Notes: generated by a model not told the origin, from the letters alone. Shown: positions 1 through 8,851, numbered from the stretch's first letter. The stretch: 36,841 nt of DNA from CAYLNK01 sp964384675 (GCA_964384675.1 CAYLNK010000027.1:1-36841), one strand, 5' to 3'. Program-made: numbers and translations.

Positions 1-1020
1 GGGATCGCGGCCGAGCGCCGCGTGCCGCACGAGGAGGGAGCCGTGGCGGCGGCGATCGGCGAGCTGGTCGCCGCGGGCCACGCGCCGATCCTCCTCCTCG
101 GCGCGACGGCCACCGTGGATCGCGCGGACGTGATCCCCCGCGCGATCGAGCGGGCGGGCGGCGTGGTGGAGCGCTTCGGGATGCCGGTCGACCCGGGCAA
201 CCTCCTGGTCCTCGGGCGCCACGGCGAGGTGCCCGTCGTCGGCGTGCCGGGCTGCGCGCGCTCGCCGTTGACGAGCGGCTTCGACGCCGTGCTCGAGCGG
301 CTCGCCGCGGGGCTCCCGGTCACCGGAGACGCCATCGCCCGTATGGGCGTCGGCGGGCTCTTGAAGGAGATCCCGACCCGGCCGCAGCGGCGCGCCTCGC
401 CCGCGAGCGACCCGACGCCGGCGCGCCCGAGGATCGCCGCGGTCGTCCTGGCGGCCGGACGCTCCCGCCGGATGGAAGGTCCGAACAAGCTGATCGCCGA
501 CGTGGGGGGCGCCCCTATGATCGCCCGCGTCGTGGACACGCTCCTGTCGACTCCGTTGCGGCCCGTCGTGGTGGTCCTCGGCCACGAGGCCGAGCGCGTG
601 CGCGACGCGCTTCCGGGCCGGGGCGTGCGGTTCGTCGTCAACCCGGACGCGGCGGAGGGGATGAGCACGTCGCTCCGCGCGGGGCTCGACGCGCTCGAGG
701 GGGTCGACGCCGCCCTGGTCTGCCTCGGCGACATGCCGTGGGTGCGGCCCGCCCACGTGGAGGCGCTCTGCGCGGCGTTCGACCCGATGGAGGGGCGTGC
801 GATCTGCGTGCCGTTCCACGAGGGGAAGCGCGGCAATCCGGTCCTCTGGGCGGCGCGTTACTTCGACGAGATGCGCGCCCTCTCCGGCGACACCGGCGCC
901 CGTGAGCTGCTGGAGCGCCACGGGGACGCCGTCTGGTCCGTGCCGGTCGACGACGCGGGCGTGACGCTCGACGTCGACACGCGCGAGGCCCTCCAGCGGC
1001 TGACGAGGAGGCCGGCGTGA
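1..1020 (+). CDS. MPT-binding domain fused to MobA/MocA-like molybdenum cofactor nucleotidyltransferase (5' partial)
   Basis: The reading frame is open to the left edge, so the gene starts outside the window; the GTG at 22 is only the first possible start inside it. The visible N-terminal part (about 115 residues, with LLLGATATVDRADVIP and a VVGVPGCARSP stretch) looks like the molybdopterin-binding MoeA/MogA-type fold. After a Pro/Arg linker comes a MobA-like nucleotidyltransferase with the signature VLAAGRSRRMEGPNKL (near codon 149 from the edge) and the metal-binding LGDMPWV motif. Enzymes of this family attach CMP (MocA) or GMP (MobA) to molybdenum cofactor; MocA makes the dinucleotide form used by xanthine dehydrogenase/CO dehydrogenase-type enzymes. 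The stop overlaps the GTG of the CoxG-like gene (GTGA), so the two are translationally coupled. This supports a role in maturing a Mo hydroxylase such as the one at 17686-21335. Family is confident; CMP versus GMP is inferred from context. Confidence 0.88.
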   Translation, partial: GIAAERRVPHEEGAVAAAIGELVAAGHAPILLLGATATVDRADVIPRAIERAGGVVERFGMPVDPGNLLVLGRHGEVPVVGVPGCARSPLTSGFDAVLERLAAGLPVTGDAIARMGVGGLLKEIPTRPQRRASPASDPTPARPRIAAVVLAAGRSRRMEGPNKLIADVGGAPMIARVVDTLLSTPLRPVVVVLGHEAERVRDALPGRGVRFVVNPDAAEGMSTSLRAGLDALEGVDAALVCLGDMPWVRPAHVEALCAAFDPMEGRAICVPFHEGKRGNPVLWAARYFDEMRALSGDTGARELLERHGDAVWSVPVDDAGVTLDVDTREALQRLTRRPA

Positions 1021-1664
1021 GCGAGGAGATCGAGCAGCGTCTCGAGGTGAAGGCCCCGCGCGAGCGGGTGTGGCGCTTCCTCCTCGACGCGAACGAGGTC
1101 GTGACGTGCCTTCCCGGCGCGGAGCTCCTGGAGCTGGAGGACGCGCGGCACTTCACCGGGCGCGTGAAGGTGAAGGTCGGTCCGATCACGGTCGCTTACA
1201 AGGGGAAGGCGCGGCTGACCGAGGTGGACGAGGCGGCGGGCCTGATCCGGATGGAGGGAGAGGGAACCGAGCAGGCGGGTCCGGGCTCCGCGCGGGTGGT
1301 GATGGACTGCCACGTCACGACGACGCCCGCGGGCGCGACCGAGGTACGCGTCGTCGCGAAGCTCGACCTCGTCGGGCGCATCGTCCAGCTCGGGCGCGGG
1401 ATGATCAAGGGCGTCGCCGAGCAGGTGTTCAAGCAGTTCGCGGCCTCCCTCCGTGCGAGGCTCGAGGTGCCGGAGGCGCTCGGGGCCGAGCCGCCTGCCA
1501 CGGCCCCGGAGGAGACGGCCCGTCGTCCCGAGACCGCCGCTCCGGCTCCTGCAGCCCCGTCCTCACCGCGAGCGGTCGAGGCGGCCAGCGGCCTCGCGCT
1601 CGTCGGCCACGCGCTCCTGGAGTCCCTGCGGCGGTTCTTCCGCCGGCTGTTTCGACTTCGGTGA
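1017..1664 (+). CDS. CoxG-like SRPBCC-family protein
   Basis: 215 aa. Residues 1 to about 145 form the CoxG/SRPBCC lipid-pocket domain: an N-terminal EIEQRLEVKAPRERVWRFL stretch, a LPGAELLEL segment and a GRVKVKVGPITVAYKGKA strand pair typical of the carbon monoxide dehydrogenase subunit G family. An Ala/Pro-rich linker follows (about 150-190), then a short hydrophobic and strongly basic tail (LLESLRRFFRRLFRLR) that could bind the membrane. In known systems CoxG links Mo-containing CO dehydrogenase to the membrane and the quinone pool. The GTG start overlaps the upstream stop by four bases (GTGA). It ends four bases before the convergent kinase gene. Its cognate cox structural genes are probably those at 17686-21335, on the other strand about 16 kb away, although others could lie left of the window. 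Confidence 0.85.
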   Translation: MSEEIEQRLEVKAPRERVWRFLLDANEVVTCLPGAELLELEDARHFTGRVKVKVGPITVAYKGKARLTEVDEAAGLIRMEGEGTEQAGPGSARVVMDCHVTTTPAGATEVRVVAKLDLVGRIVQLGRGMIKGVAEQVFKQFAASLRARLEVPEALGAEPPATAPEETARRPETAAPAPAAPSSPRAVEAASGLALVGHALLESLRRFFRRLFRLR

Positions 1665-1668
1665 TGCC

Positions 1669-4107
1669 CTACCCCGGCAGCGTCACCCGCAGCCGGACGG
1701 CCCCGAGCTGCGCCCTGGAGACACCCAGCCTGTCGAGGAGCGCGTTCCACCGGGGATCGGCGTGCAGGCTCCTCATCGTCGGCTGGAGCTGGATCCCCTC
1801 CAGCGCGCCGGGGAGCCCGGCCAGACGTTCCAGCAGCGCGAACGCCCGTTCGGTCTCGCCCCGATAGGCCAGCGCCTCGGCCAGCACGACGTCGGCGTCC
1901 ACCGTGCCGAGGGCGGCGAGGCGGGCCACGGCCTGGTCCGAATCCGTCTTCCTCCCGAGGGCGTGGAAGGCCATCGCCAGGCCGCCCTGACGCGAGAGCT
2001 CGGAGGAGTCCTTGCGCAGCTCCTCGAGGGCCGCCGTGGCGTCCCCCTTCAAGAGGAGCGCCTTTCCGAGGAGGGAGCGGGCCTCGGTGAACTCCGGGCT
2101 GAGGGCCAGCGTCGTGCGCAGGGACACGGCGGCCTCGTCCCAGCGCCCGGCCGTGTAGTACGAGTAGCCCAGGTTGTTGTGGCCGATCGGGTTCAGCGGG
2201 TCCCGGGACACCACGTGCCGGCGCAGGGCGATCGCCTCGTCCGGCCGGCCCAGGACGTGGACCAGGGAGGCCGCGGCAGAGAGGATCTCGATGTCGGTCG
2301 GGGCCAGCGCGAGCGCGCGCTGCATGAACCCGGAGGCCTTATTCAGGTCGCGCTCGTACGACATCGCGATCCAGCTCAGCCGGGCGAACGCGGCCGCGTT
2401 CTTCGGGTCGAGGGCCAGCGCCCGGTTGGCCGCCTCGCGGGCCAGCTCGACACCTTCCGTGTACGGCCGCTCCCGATCGAAGGCCTGGTTGATGTAGGCG
2501 CGCGCCAGCGCCTCCCAGGCGACGGCGTACTCGGGGCTGATGGCCAGCGCCTTCTGGAACGCCGCGATGGCCTGCCGGAGACCCTCGCCGGTACCGAGGC
2601 GGCGCAGCTGGTTTCCTTGCAGGACCAGGGAGTAGGCCTCGGGATCGACGGGCCGGGCGTGGGGCACGTCGCCGAGCAGCTTGAGCTTGAGCTGCTCCAC
2701 GACGGCCCCGGCGATCTCGTCCTGGATCGCGAAGACGTCGTTCATCTCCCGCGCGTACGTCTGCGACCAGACGTGCCGGTCGGTGCGCGCCTCGATCAGC
2801 TGGGCGGTGATCCGGATCTGGCTGCCGGATCGCCGGACGCTCCCTTCGAGGACGTGGGTCACGTTCAGCTTCTTCGCGATCTCCGAGACCGAGAGGTCCT
2901 TGCCCTTGAGCGAGAACGCGGACGACCGGGAGGTCACCCTCAGCTCGGGGATCTGCGCCAGGAGGTTCAGGAGCTCTTCGGACAGGCCGTCCGAGAAGTA
3001 CTCCTGGTCCTTGTCGGAGCTCAGGTTCAGGAACGGCAGGACGGCGATCGAGGGCGTGTCGACCCCGTGAGCCGGCGCGGCCAGGTTCCGCAGCAGGAAC
3101 GGCGACGCGAGCGCGGCGGCGAGGACCACGCCCAGGCCGATCCAGAGAGCGCGGATGCGCCCCGCCGGCGGGCCCGCCGCCGCCGGGGTTTCCGGCGCGA
3201 GGAGCTCGACCGGCGGGACGCCGCGGCTGCCGGACGAGCTCGATCGCACCGCGTCACGCAGGGCCTGCAGGGCGTCGCGGACGTCCCGGGCAGAGGCGGT
3301 GCGTCGCGCCACGTCCTTCTGCAGGCAGCCGGCCACGATCTCCTCGAGCCGGCGGGGGAGATCCGGCCGGAGGACGGTCAACGGCGGCGGTACGTCGCGC
3401 AGGATGGCCGAGATCAGGTCCGAGCCGGTGGCTCCGGCGAAGGGGCGGCTGCCGGTGGCCAGCTCGTGGAGGAGGACGCCGAGGGAGAAGAGGTCGCTGC
3501 GTGGGTCGACCGCCGTGCCGCGTACCTGCTCCGGCGACATGTACGGCATCGACCCGATCACCTGCCCCTCGTGCGAGAGCGCCATGTCCCGCGTCACCGA
3601 GTCGTCGGAGCTCGTGGAGCTGGTGCTGTCGGCCGCGTCGGCCAACCGGGCGAGGCCGAAGTCGAGGACCTTGACCCGGTCGTCCCGGGTGAGGACGACG
3701 TTCGCGGGCTTGAGGTCCCGGTGGACGATCCCCTTCTCGTGCGCGGCGGAGAGCGCGTCGGCGATGCCGATCCCCACGTCCAGCACCCGCGTCAACGGCA
3801 GTCCGCCCGGAGGCAGGACCTGCGCCAGGTCCCTCCCCTCGACCAGCTCCATCGTGAGGAAGTGGACCCCGTCGGCCTCCTCCACGGAGTAGAGGTGCAC
3901 GATCCCCGGGTGGTTGAGCCCGGCGACGATCTCCGCCTCGCGGCGAAACCGGCGAAGTCGGTCGGCGCTCTTGGCCATGGCGTCCGGCAGGATCTTGAGG
4001 GCGACCTCCCGCTTCAGCCGCCCGTCACGCGCGCGATACACCTCGCCCATGCCGCCCTTGCCGAGCAGGCCGGTGATCTCGTAGTGCGCGAGCGTCCTGT
4101 CGATCAC
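1669..4107 (-). CDS. Membrane Ser/Thr protein kinase with TolB-like and TPR sensor region
   Basis: 812 aa, GTG start. Residues 9-285 are a Hanks-type kinase: glycine loop LLGKGGMGEVY (15-24), catalytic Lys38, HRDLKPAN (Asp131), DFG (149-151) and SPEQ as the APE equivalent (191-194), so it should be active. A single transmembrane helix at about 320-340 separates the cytoplasmic kinase from an outer part. That part has a FlgO/TolB-like domain at about 352-485 (SIAVLPFLNLSSDKDQEYFS, then LEGSVRRSGSQIRITAQLI) followed by TPR repeats to about residue 790. This architecture is common in Acidobacteriota, and the outer region probably binds proteins or senses envelope state. The signal and targets are unknown. 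It lies 116 bp downstream of the ADOP permease on the same strand; co-transcription is possible but unproven. Confidence 0.9.
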   Translation of the reverse strand: MIDRTLAHYEITGLLGKGGMGEVYRARDGRLKREVALKILPDAMAKSADRLRRFRREAEIVAGLNHPGIVHLYSVEEADGVHFLTMELVEGRDLAQVLPPGGLPLTRVLDVGIGIADALSAAHEKGIVHRDLKPANVVLTRDDRVKVLDFGLARLADAADSTSSTSSDDSVTRDMALSHEGQVIGSMPYMSPEQVRGTAVDPRSDLFSLGVLLHELATGSRPFAGATGSDLISAILRDVPPPLTVLRPDLPRRLEEIVAGCLQKDVARRTASARDVRDALQALRDAVRSSSSGSRGVPPVELLAPETPAAAGPPAGRIRALWIGLGVVLAAALASPFLLRNLAAPAHGVDTPSIAVLPFLNLSSDKDQEYFSDGLSEELLNLLAQIPELRVTSRSSAFSLKGKDLSVSEIAKKLNVTHVLEGSVRRSGSQIRITAQLIEARTDRHVWSQTYAREMNDVFAIQDEIAGAVVEQLKLKLLGDVPHARPVDPEAYSLVLQGNQLRRLGTGEGLRQAIAAFQKALAISPEYAVAWEALARAYINQAFDRERPYTEGVELAREAANRALALDPKNAAAFARLSWIAMSYERDLNKASGFMQRALALAPTDIEILSAAASLVHVLGRPDEAIALRRHVVSRDPLNPIGHNNLGYSYYTAGRWDEAAVSLRTTLALSPEFTEARSLLGKALLLKGDATAALEELRKDSSELSRQGGLAMAFHALGRKTDSDQAVARLAALGTVDADVVLAEALAYRGETERAFALLERLAGLPGALEGIQLQPTMRSLHADPRWNALLDRLGVSRAQLGAVRLRVTLPG

Positions 4108-4223
4108 GGTCGGGCGTCATCCTCGGGCGCGGGCGTGGCGGCGCCGGCGGCGGCGCAGGATAGGAAGTCCCGCGGGCGCCCGCAAGCCGAGCGTCCGGAC
4201 GGATCCCGCGGAGCGGCCGCCCC

Positions 4224-6932
4224 TCACGCCTCCCGGAACGCCGCCATCGGGTCCACCCGGGCGGCACGCCGGGCCGGGACGAGGCAGGCGGCGAGCCCGG
4301 CGGCGAGGACGAGGACCGGGACCGTGGCGTACGTGAGGAGATCTCCCGGGGAGACCCCGAAGAGCTGCGACTGCATCGCGCGCGACACGACGAGCGCCAC
4401 CCCGATTCCGGCGACGACTCCGCCGAGCACGAGCCGGCCGGCCCGGTCGAGGACGAGGCCGGCGAGGTCGCGCGGGTTCGCGCCGAGCGCCACGCGGACC
4501 GCGAGCTCGCCCCGCCGGGCCGTGACCCAGCAGGTGATGAGGCCGTAGACACCCACGAGCGAGAGAGCGACGGAGAGGGCGCCGAAGGCCGCCATGAGCA
4601 CGAGGCTCAGGCGCGGCTGGGCCACCCCTTCCGCCACGACGCCCTCCATCGCCGCCACCCGCGCGAGGGGCAGCCCGCGGTCGAGGTCGCGCACGGCCTG
4701 CCGGAGGTCGCCGATCGCCGCTGCCGGATCTCCCGCGCACCTCACCAGCAGCTTCATGTCCGGGACGGGCATCTGCCACGCGCAGAGATAGAGGAACGGC
4801 TCGCTGGCGGCGCCGAGCCGGGGCGGGCGGATGTCCGCCGCGACCCCGACGATCGTGAAGCGGTCCGGGAGCCCCGCGCCCGCCACCGCGGCCGAGGAGG
4901 AGCGGAGCGTCCGCCCGAGAGCCCGGCCCCCCGGGACGTAGCGCTTCACGAACGATTCGCTGACGATCGCCACGCCGGGGCGGGTCCCGTCGTCCCCGTC
5001 AGTGAAGTCCCGTCCTTCGGGAAGGCGCTGGCCGGCCGTCGCGAAGGTGCCGGGGGCGACGATCCGGAGCTGGACGGAGCGGGCGTCCTGGTCGGGGAGC
5101 CCTTCCAGGGAAAAGCCCGTCAGCCAGTTGGTCTCGAGCGGGTGATCGTAGGCGAGGCCGGCCGAGACGACGCCGGGGAGCGCGCGTATCCGTGCGACCA
5201 GGCGGCCGTAGAACCCGGCGACGTCCTGCCAGCGTGGATAGCGCGAGCCGGGCAGCACGAGATCGGCGACGAGGAGGCGCTCCGGGCGGAACCCGGGGTC
5301 GACGTGTCCGAGCTCGCGGAAGCTCCTGGCCAGAAGACCGGCCGCGACCGTCAGGACGACGGCGATCGAGACCTGCGCCACGATGAGGAGCTGGCGGGCG
5401 CGCTGGGGAGCGCCCCCTTCGGGCCCCCGGGCCGTGTCCTTGAGGGCGTCCGAGATGTTCAGACGCAGCGCGGCCCAGGCCGGCGCGAGCGTGAAGAGAA
5501 GGGCCGACCCCAGGGAAACCACGAGCGTGAAGGCGAGCACTCGGCCGTCCAGGGAGACGTCGGCGAGGCGTGGGACGTCTCCGGGCACGAGCCGGAGGAG
5601 GGACTTCTCGCAAAGGGCCGCCAGGGCGGTGCCGAGGGCCCCGGAGAGGAGGGCGAGCAGCAAGGCCTCGGCGAGGAACGGGCGGAGCAGGGCCGCGTCG
5701 CCCGCGCCCAGGGCGCGCCGCACCGCGATCTCCCTCCGCCGCGAGGCGAGGCGTGCGAGGAGGAGGCCGGCCACGTTCGAGCACGCGATCAGGAGGACGC
5801 ACGCCACCGCGGCGAGGAGGATCAGGAGCGCGGGTCGGACCACGCCCGCCACCTCGTCGAGCAGGGGACGCACCGCGACGCCGACGTTCGCGTTCTCGGG
5901 GTGCGTCTTTCGGAGCCCGCGCGCGACCGCCTCGAGGTCCTGCTGGGCGGCGGCCCTGGTGACGCCCGGCCTCAGTCTCGCGACGACTCCGAGGAGGTGC
6001 GAGCGGCGGTTCGCGCGGAGCCGTTCCGGGAGCAGCACGAATGCGTCCTGCCGGCTCGCCTCGAAGTGGAGCCGCGGGCCATTGACCGGCCAGGTCGGGG
6101 CGAGGCCCGGCGGCATCACGCCGATCACGGTGCGCGGCGCGCCGTCGAGGATCACGGTCGAGCCGAGCACCGACGCGGAGCCGCCGAAGCGCGAGCGCCA
6201 CAGACCGTACCCCAGGACGACGACCGGGGTGGCGGCGGTCTCGTCCGCGGCCGTGAAGCCGCGCCCCAGGATCGGCGTGAGACCGAGGACGGACAGGTAC
6301 GACGGCGTCACCGCCGCTCCCCGGATCAATCGCGGGTCGCCGTCGCCGATGAGGGTCGCGCTGTACGCGCCGAAGGCCGCGGCGTCCTCGAGGCTCCGGG
6401 CCCGCGACCTCCAGTCGAGGAAGTTGGCGGGGGCCACGCGCCAGCGCCGATCTCCGTCGGAGCGGTCGGTCTCCCAGACCGCCACGAGCCGGTCCGGGTC
6501 TCGAAACGGAAGCGGCCGGAGGAGCACCGCGTCCACCACGCTGAAGAGCGCGGTCGTGGGGCCGATGCCGAGCGCCAGCGTGACGACGGCGGTGGCGGTG
6601 AAGGCCGGCGCCTTCGCGAGGGAGCGGGCCGCGAGCCGGAGGTCGCGCCGGGGGCCGTCCGGGGGCATCCCGAACGTGCCTGCCCTCCTCGCGAGGTCCG
6701 CGGGGGGGGCCACGCGGGTCACGCCGAGCCACACCTGGCTCCAGTACCATCGCCGGGCGGCGGGCAGCCCGAGCGGCGAGTCGATACGGTCCTGGAAGCC
6801 CTCCTCGAGATCACCCAGCAGGAACTCGGCGTGTTTCCTCGGCCCGAGGCAGCGGAGGAGGAGGCCCGCCAGCCGGGGCGGTGTCACGGCTCGCCTCAGG
6901 TCGGGAGAGCCGTCGCGACGGACCGAGCTCAC
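4224..6932 (-). CDS. ADOP-type orphan ABC transporter permease (MacB/FtsX-like, duplicated)
   Basis: 902 aa from the GTG at 6932, chosen because it overlaps the TGA of the PadR gene (GTGA); an in-frame extension to 7013 would only read through the regulator. The N-terminus (about 1-90) has the permease-prefix segment with GDLEEGFQDRID. Two copies of a MacB periplasmic core plus FtsX domain follow, starting with the helix TAVVTLALGIGPTTALFSVV; the second copy ends in LVPARRAARVDPMAAFREA. Such double permeases are found mainly in Acidobacteriota, usually behind a PadR regulator and without an adjacent ATPase, as here. MacB-like proteins act as mechanotransmission machines for export, but substrates of ADOP proteins are unknown. 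Expression should be controlled by the upstream PadR gene. Confidence 0.9.
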   Translation of the reverse strand: MSSVRRDGSPDLRRAVTPPRLAGLLLRCLGPRKHAEFLLGDLEEGFQDRIDSPLGLPAARRWYWSQVWLGVTRVAPPADLARRAGTFGMPPDGPRRDLRLAARSLAKAPAFTATAVVTLALGIGPTTALFSVVDAVLLRPLPFRDPDRLVAVWETDRSDGDRRWRVAPANFLDWRSRARSLEDAAAFGAYSATLIGDGDPRLIRGAAVTPSYLSVLGLTPILGRGFTAADETAATPVVVLGYGLWRSRFGGSASVLGSTVILDGAPRTVIGVMPPGLAPTWPVNGPRLHFEASRQDAFVLLPERLRANRRSHLLGVVARLRPGVTRAAAQQDLEAVARGLRKTHPENANVGVAVRPLLDEVAGVVRPALLILLAAVACVLLIACSNVAGLLLARLASRRREIAVRRALGAGDAALLRPFLAEALLLALLSGALGTALAALCEKSLLRLVPGDVPRLADVSLDGRVLAFTLVVSLGSALLFTLAPAWAALRLNISDALKDTARGPEGGAPQRARQLLIVAQVSIAVVLTVAAGLLARSFRELGHVDPGFRPERLLVADLVLPGSRYPRWQDVAGFYGRLVARIRALPGVVSAGLAYDHPLETNWLTGFSLEGLPDQDARSVQLRIVAPGTFATAGQRLPEGRDFTDGDDGTRPGVAIVSESFVKRYVPGGRALGRTLRSSSAAVAGAGLPDRFTIVGVAADIRPPRLGAASEPFLYLCAWQMPVPDMKLLVRCAGDPAAAIGDLRQAVRDLDRGLPLARVAAMEGVVAEGVAQPRLSLVLMAAFGALSVALSLVGVYGLITCWVTARRGELAVRVALGANPRDLAGLVLDRAGRLVLGGVVAGIGVALVVSRAMQSQLFGVSPGDLLTYATVPVLVLAAGLAACLVPARRAARVDPMAAFREA

Positions 6933-7276
6933 AGCGCCTCCAGCGTGTCCTCGAGGCCCGCGGTCATCTCGCGGAAGGCCCGATAGGATCGGGCGAGGGC
7001 CTCGGCGCCGCACGGCGTGAGGGAGAAGAGGCGCGTCCGCCGCCCGCCTCGACGCGCGGTCGGCTCACCGGGGCGCGAGCGGACCAGGCCCTTCTCCTCC
7101 AGCCGGTCGAGCGTGGTGTAGACCGCGCTCACCGACAGCGTCCGACCCGTGCGCGCCTCGACGTCCTGGTGGATCGTCGCGCCGTAGGCGTTGTCCTCGA
7201 GGCGGAGGAGCGCGAGGAGGACGAGCTGCTCGAACTCCCCGAGGCTGACGGGAGGAGCGTTCTTTATTTGTTCCAC
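6929..7276 (-). CDS. PadR-family transcriptional regulator
   Basis: 115 aa, GTG start. It has the compact winged-helix PadR pattern: LGEFEQLVLLALLRLEDNAYG (residues 12-32), a recognition segment around LSVSAVYTTLDRLEEKGLV and a basic wing (RRGGRRTRLFSLTPCG). It is translationally coupled to the ADOP permease (GTGA overlap at 6929-6932) and is probably its repressor. A good sigma70-type promoter lies directly upstream, with the -10 ending only 9 nt before the GTG. No Shine-Dalgarno sequence is visible, so the message is probably nearly leaderless. An imperfect inverted repeat (TTCCACA/TGTGAA, 7271-7284) covers the start codon and could be the autoregulatory operator. Confidence 0.92.
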   Translation of the reverse strand: MEQIKNAPPVSLGEFEQLVLLALLRLEDNAYGATIHQDVEARTGRTLSVSAVYTTLDRLEEKGLVRSRPGEPTARRGGRRTRLFSLTPCGAEALARSYRAFREMTAGLEDTLEAL

Positions 7277-7285
7277 AATGTGAAG

Positions 7286-7314
7286 AAAATAGGTCCGGAA
7301 GAGGTCCGAGTCAA
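7286..7314 (-). promoter_or_regulatory. Promoter of the PadR-ADOP operon
   Basis: On the minus strand, TTGACT (7314-7309) and TATTTT (7291-7286) are separated by exactly 17 bp, a near-consensus housekeeping promoter. The predicted transcription start falls about 3 nt before the GTG at 7276. The spacer holds a direct repeat GGTCCG at 7292-7297 and 7303-7308 (plus-strand spelling), 11 bp apart, which is one helical turn. A regulator could bind there. Confidence 0.6.
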
Positions 7315-7331
7315 GGCGAGGCGTGCCGACC

Positions 7332-7337
7332 TAACAT
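7332..7337 (+). promoter_or_regulatory. -10 box of the substrate-binding protein gene (putative leaderless)
   Basis: TAACAT matches TAnnnT and ends 6 nt before the GTG at 7344, which would place the transcription start on the start codon. No Shine-Dalgarno sequence precedes this GTG. I see no clear -35. It lies back to back with the PadR promoter. Confidence 0.4.
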
Positions 7338-7343
7338 GACGGC

Positions 7344-8849
7344 GTGCGGAAACGGTCGGGACTCCTGGCTCTCGCCGCTCTGGCCCTCTGCTGCCGCAGG
7401 GACGAGAAGCCGGCGGCGACGCTGGCTCTCGCGATGGAGCAGGACGTCATCACGCTCGATCCTCACCAGCACGACGACAGCGTCACGCACTCGGTGCTGA
7501 GCAACGTCTTCGATTCGCTCGTCGCCTTCGACGGGAGCATGCGTGTGGTTCCGGCCCTGGCCACCAGCTGGGAGAACCCGACGGACCTGATCTGGCGCTT
7601 TCACCTCCGATCGAAGGTCACCTTCCACGACGGTCGCCCGCTGACGGCTGCCGACGTCAAGTACAGCCTCGAGCGGGCGGGCGGGACCAAGGTCGCTCAC
7701 TACCTGGCGGCGATCAGCAAGGTCGAGACCCTGGACGAGGAGACGTTCGAGATCCACACGCGCTCGCCCGAGCCCGTACTCCTGAACAAGCTCGCCGTCG
7801 TCGCGATCGTCCCCGCCGGGACGCCCCTCCCTCTCTCGAACGCCGTCGGGACCGGCGCCTACCGCGTCGCCGGCTACCGGAAGGGCCACGTCCTGGAGCT
7901 GGTGGCGAACGGCGCCTTCTGGGGCGGCCGGCCCGCCATCCAGCGGGCGCTCGTCAAGGTCGTGCCCGATTCGTCGGAACGTGCCCGGGCGCTCGTCCGG
8001 CGCGAGATCCTGCTGGCCCGGGAGGTGGCGGAGAAGGACCTGGCGGGGGCCGGAGGGGCGCACGTCCGGTTCCTGAGCGAGCCGGGGCTGACCATCGTCT
8101 TCCTCGGCATCAATTTCCGGGTCCCGGGACCGCTCCGGTCGGTCGAGGTGAGGAGGGCCATCTTCTGGGCGCTCGACCCGCGCGAGATCATCCGTGAGTC
8201 GGGGCTGGAGGGAGCCCCGAGCGACCAGCTCGTCCCTCCGTCCGTCTTCGGCTTCGTTCCGCGGCCCGAGGCCGGCCGCCCTCGCCCGGAGCTGGCGAAG
8301 GAGCTCCTGGAGAAAGCGGGATACCCGGACGGCTTCGACGTGACGCTGGAGATGCCGCGCACCGCCGCCGAGAAGACAGGCGCGATCCTGAAGCGGCAGC
8401 TCGCCCGCGTCGGGATCCGGCTCGAGGTGGCGGGCCTGGAATGGTCCGAGCTCTCGTCCCACCTCGACACCGGCCGGAGCCCGTTCTACTCGATCGGGTG
8501 GGCCTGCTACGGCGACGCCTCGGACCTCCTCGACGCGATGCTCCACACGAAGGTGGGGACGACGTACGGCAGCGCCAACTTCGGCGGCTACGGCAACGCC
8601 GCGATGGACGAGGCCATCGAGCGGGCCGGACGGATCCTCGACCCCAACACGCGCCTGGAGGCGCTCCAGCAGGCGATGCGAACGAGCCTGGACGAGCTGC
8701 CGCTCATCCCGCTCTACCGCCGGAACCGCACCTACGGAGCCGACCGGAGCGTCCGCTTCGTCCCGCGGCAGAACGGGCAGGTGAAGCTCTTCGAGATCTC
8801 GTGGACGGGCTCCTCCGCTCCGCCGCCCGACGTCACACGACGGCCGTAG
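7344..8849 (+). CDS. ABC transporter substrate-binding protein, family 5 (peptide/nickel type)
   Basis: 501 aa. The N-terminus MRKRSGLLALAALALCC is a short basic plus hydrophobic signal, possibly a lipoprotein signal although the residues before the Cys pair fit a lipobox poorly. The mature part follows the SBP family 5 (DppA/OppA) pattern: DVITLDPHQHDDSVTHSVLSNVFDSLV near residues 32-60, then WRFHLRSKVTFHDGRPLTAADVKYSLER, the family signature. The C-terminal part (DELPLIPLYRRNRTYG) is also typical. It would capture an oligopeptide or similar ligand outside the membrane. No permease or ATPase genes are adjacent, so it is an orphan component here and the ligand cannot be deduced. The frame starts at GTG 7344; the ATG at 7336 is out of frame. 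Confidence 0.87.
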   Translation: MRKRSGLLALAALALCCRRDEKPAATLALAMEQDVITLDPHQHDDSVTHSVLSNVFDSLVAFDGSMRVVPALATSWENPTDLIWRFHLRSKVTFHDGRPLTAADVKYSLERAGGTKVAHYLAAISKVETLDEETFEIHTRSPEPVLLNKLAVVAIVPAGTPLPLSNAVGTGAYRVAGYRKGHVLELVANGAFWGGRPAIQRALVKVVPDSSERARALVRREILLAREVAEKDLAGAGGAHVRFLSEPGLTIVFLGINFRVPGPLRSVEVRRAIFWALDPREIIRESGLEGAPSDQLVPPSVFGFVPRPEAGRPRPELAKELLEKAGYPDGFDVTLEMPRTAAEKTGAILKRQLARVGIRLEVAGLEWSELSSHLDTGRSPFYSIGWACYGDASDLLDAMLHTKVGTTYGSANFGGYGNAAMDEAIERAGRILDPNTRLEALQQAMRTSLDELPLIPLYRRNRTYGADRSVRFVPRQNGQVKLFEISWTGSSAPPPDVTRRP

Positions 8850-8851
8850 GT

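Noticed and set aside
4172..4183. 12-bp palindrome GCGGGCGCCCGC between the kinase and permease genes
   Set aside because: GC-only palindromes of this size are easily found by chance here; no T-run follows and no promoter is near.
1453..4548. 1031-aa open frame on the plus strand across the kinase gene
   Set aside because: Antisense shadow of a clear kinase; composition is Arg/Gly/Pro/Glu-rich with no domain. Long stop-free antisense frames are expected at this GC content.
5142..6986. 614-aa open frame antisense to the ADOP permease
   Set aside because: Same low-complexity charged composition and no motif; the permease is well supported.
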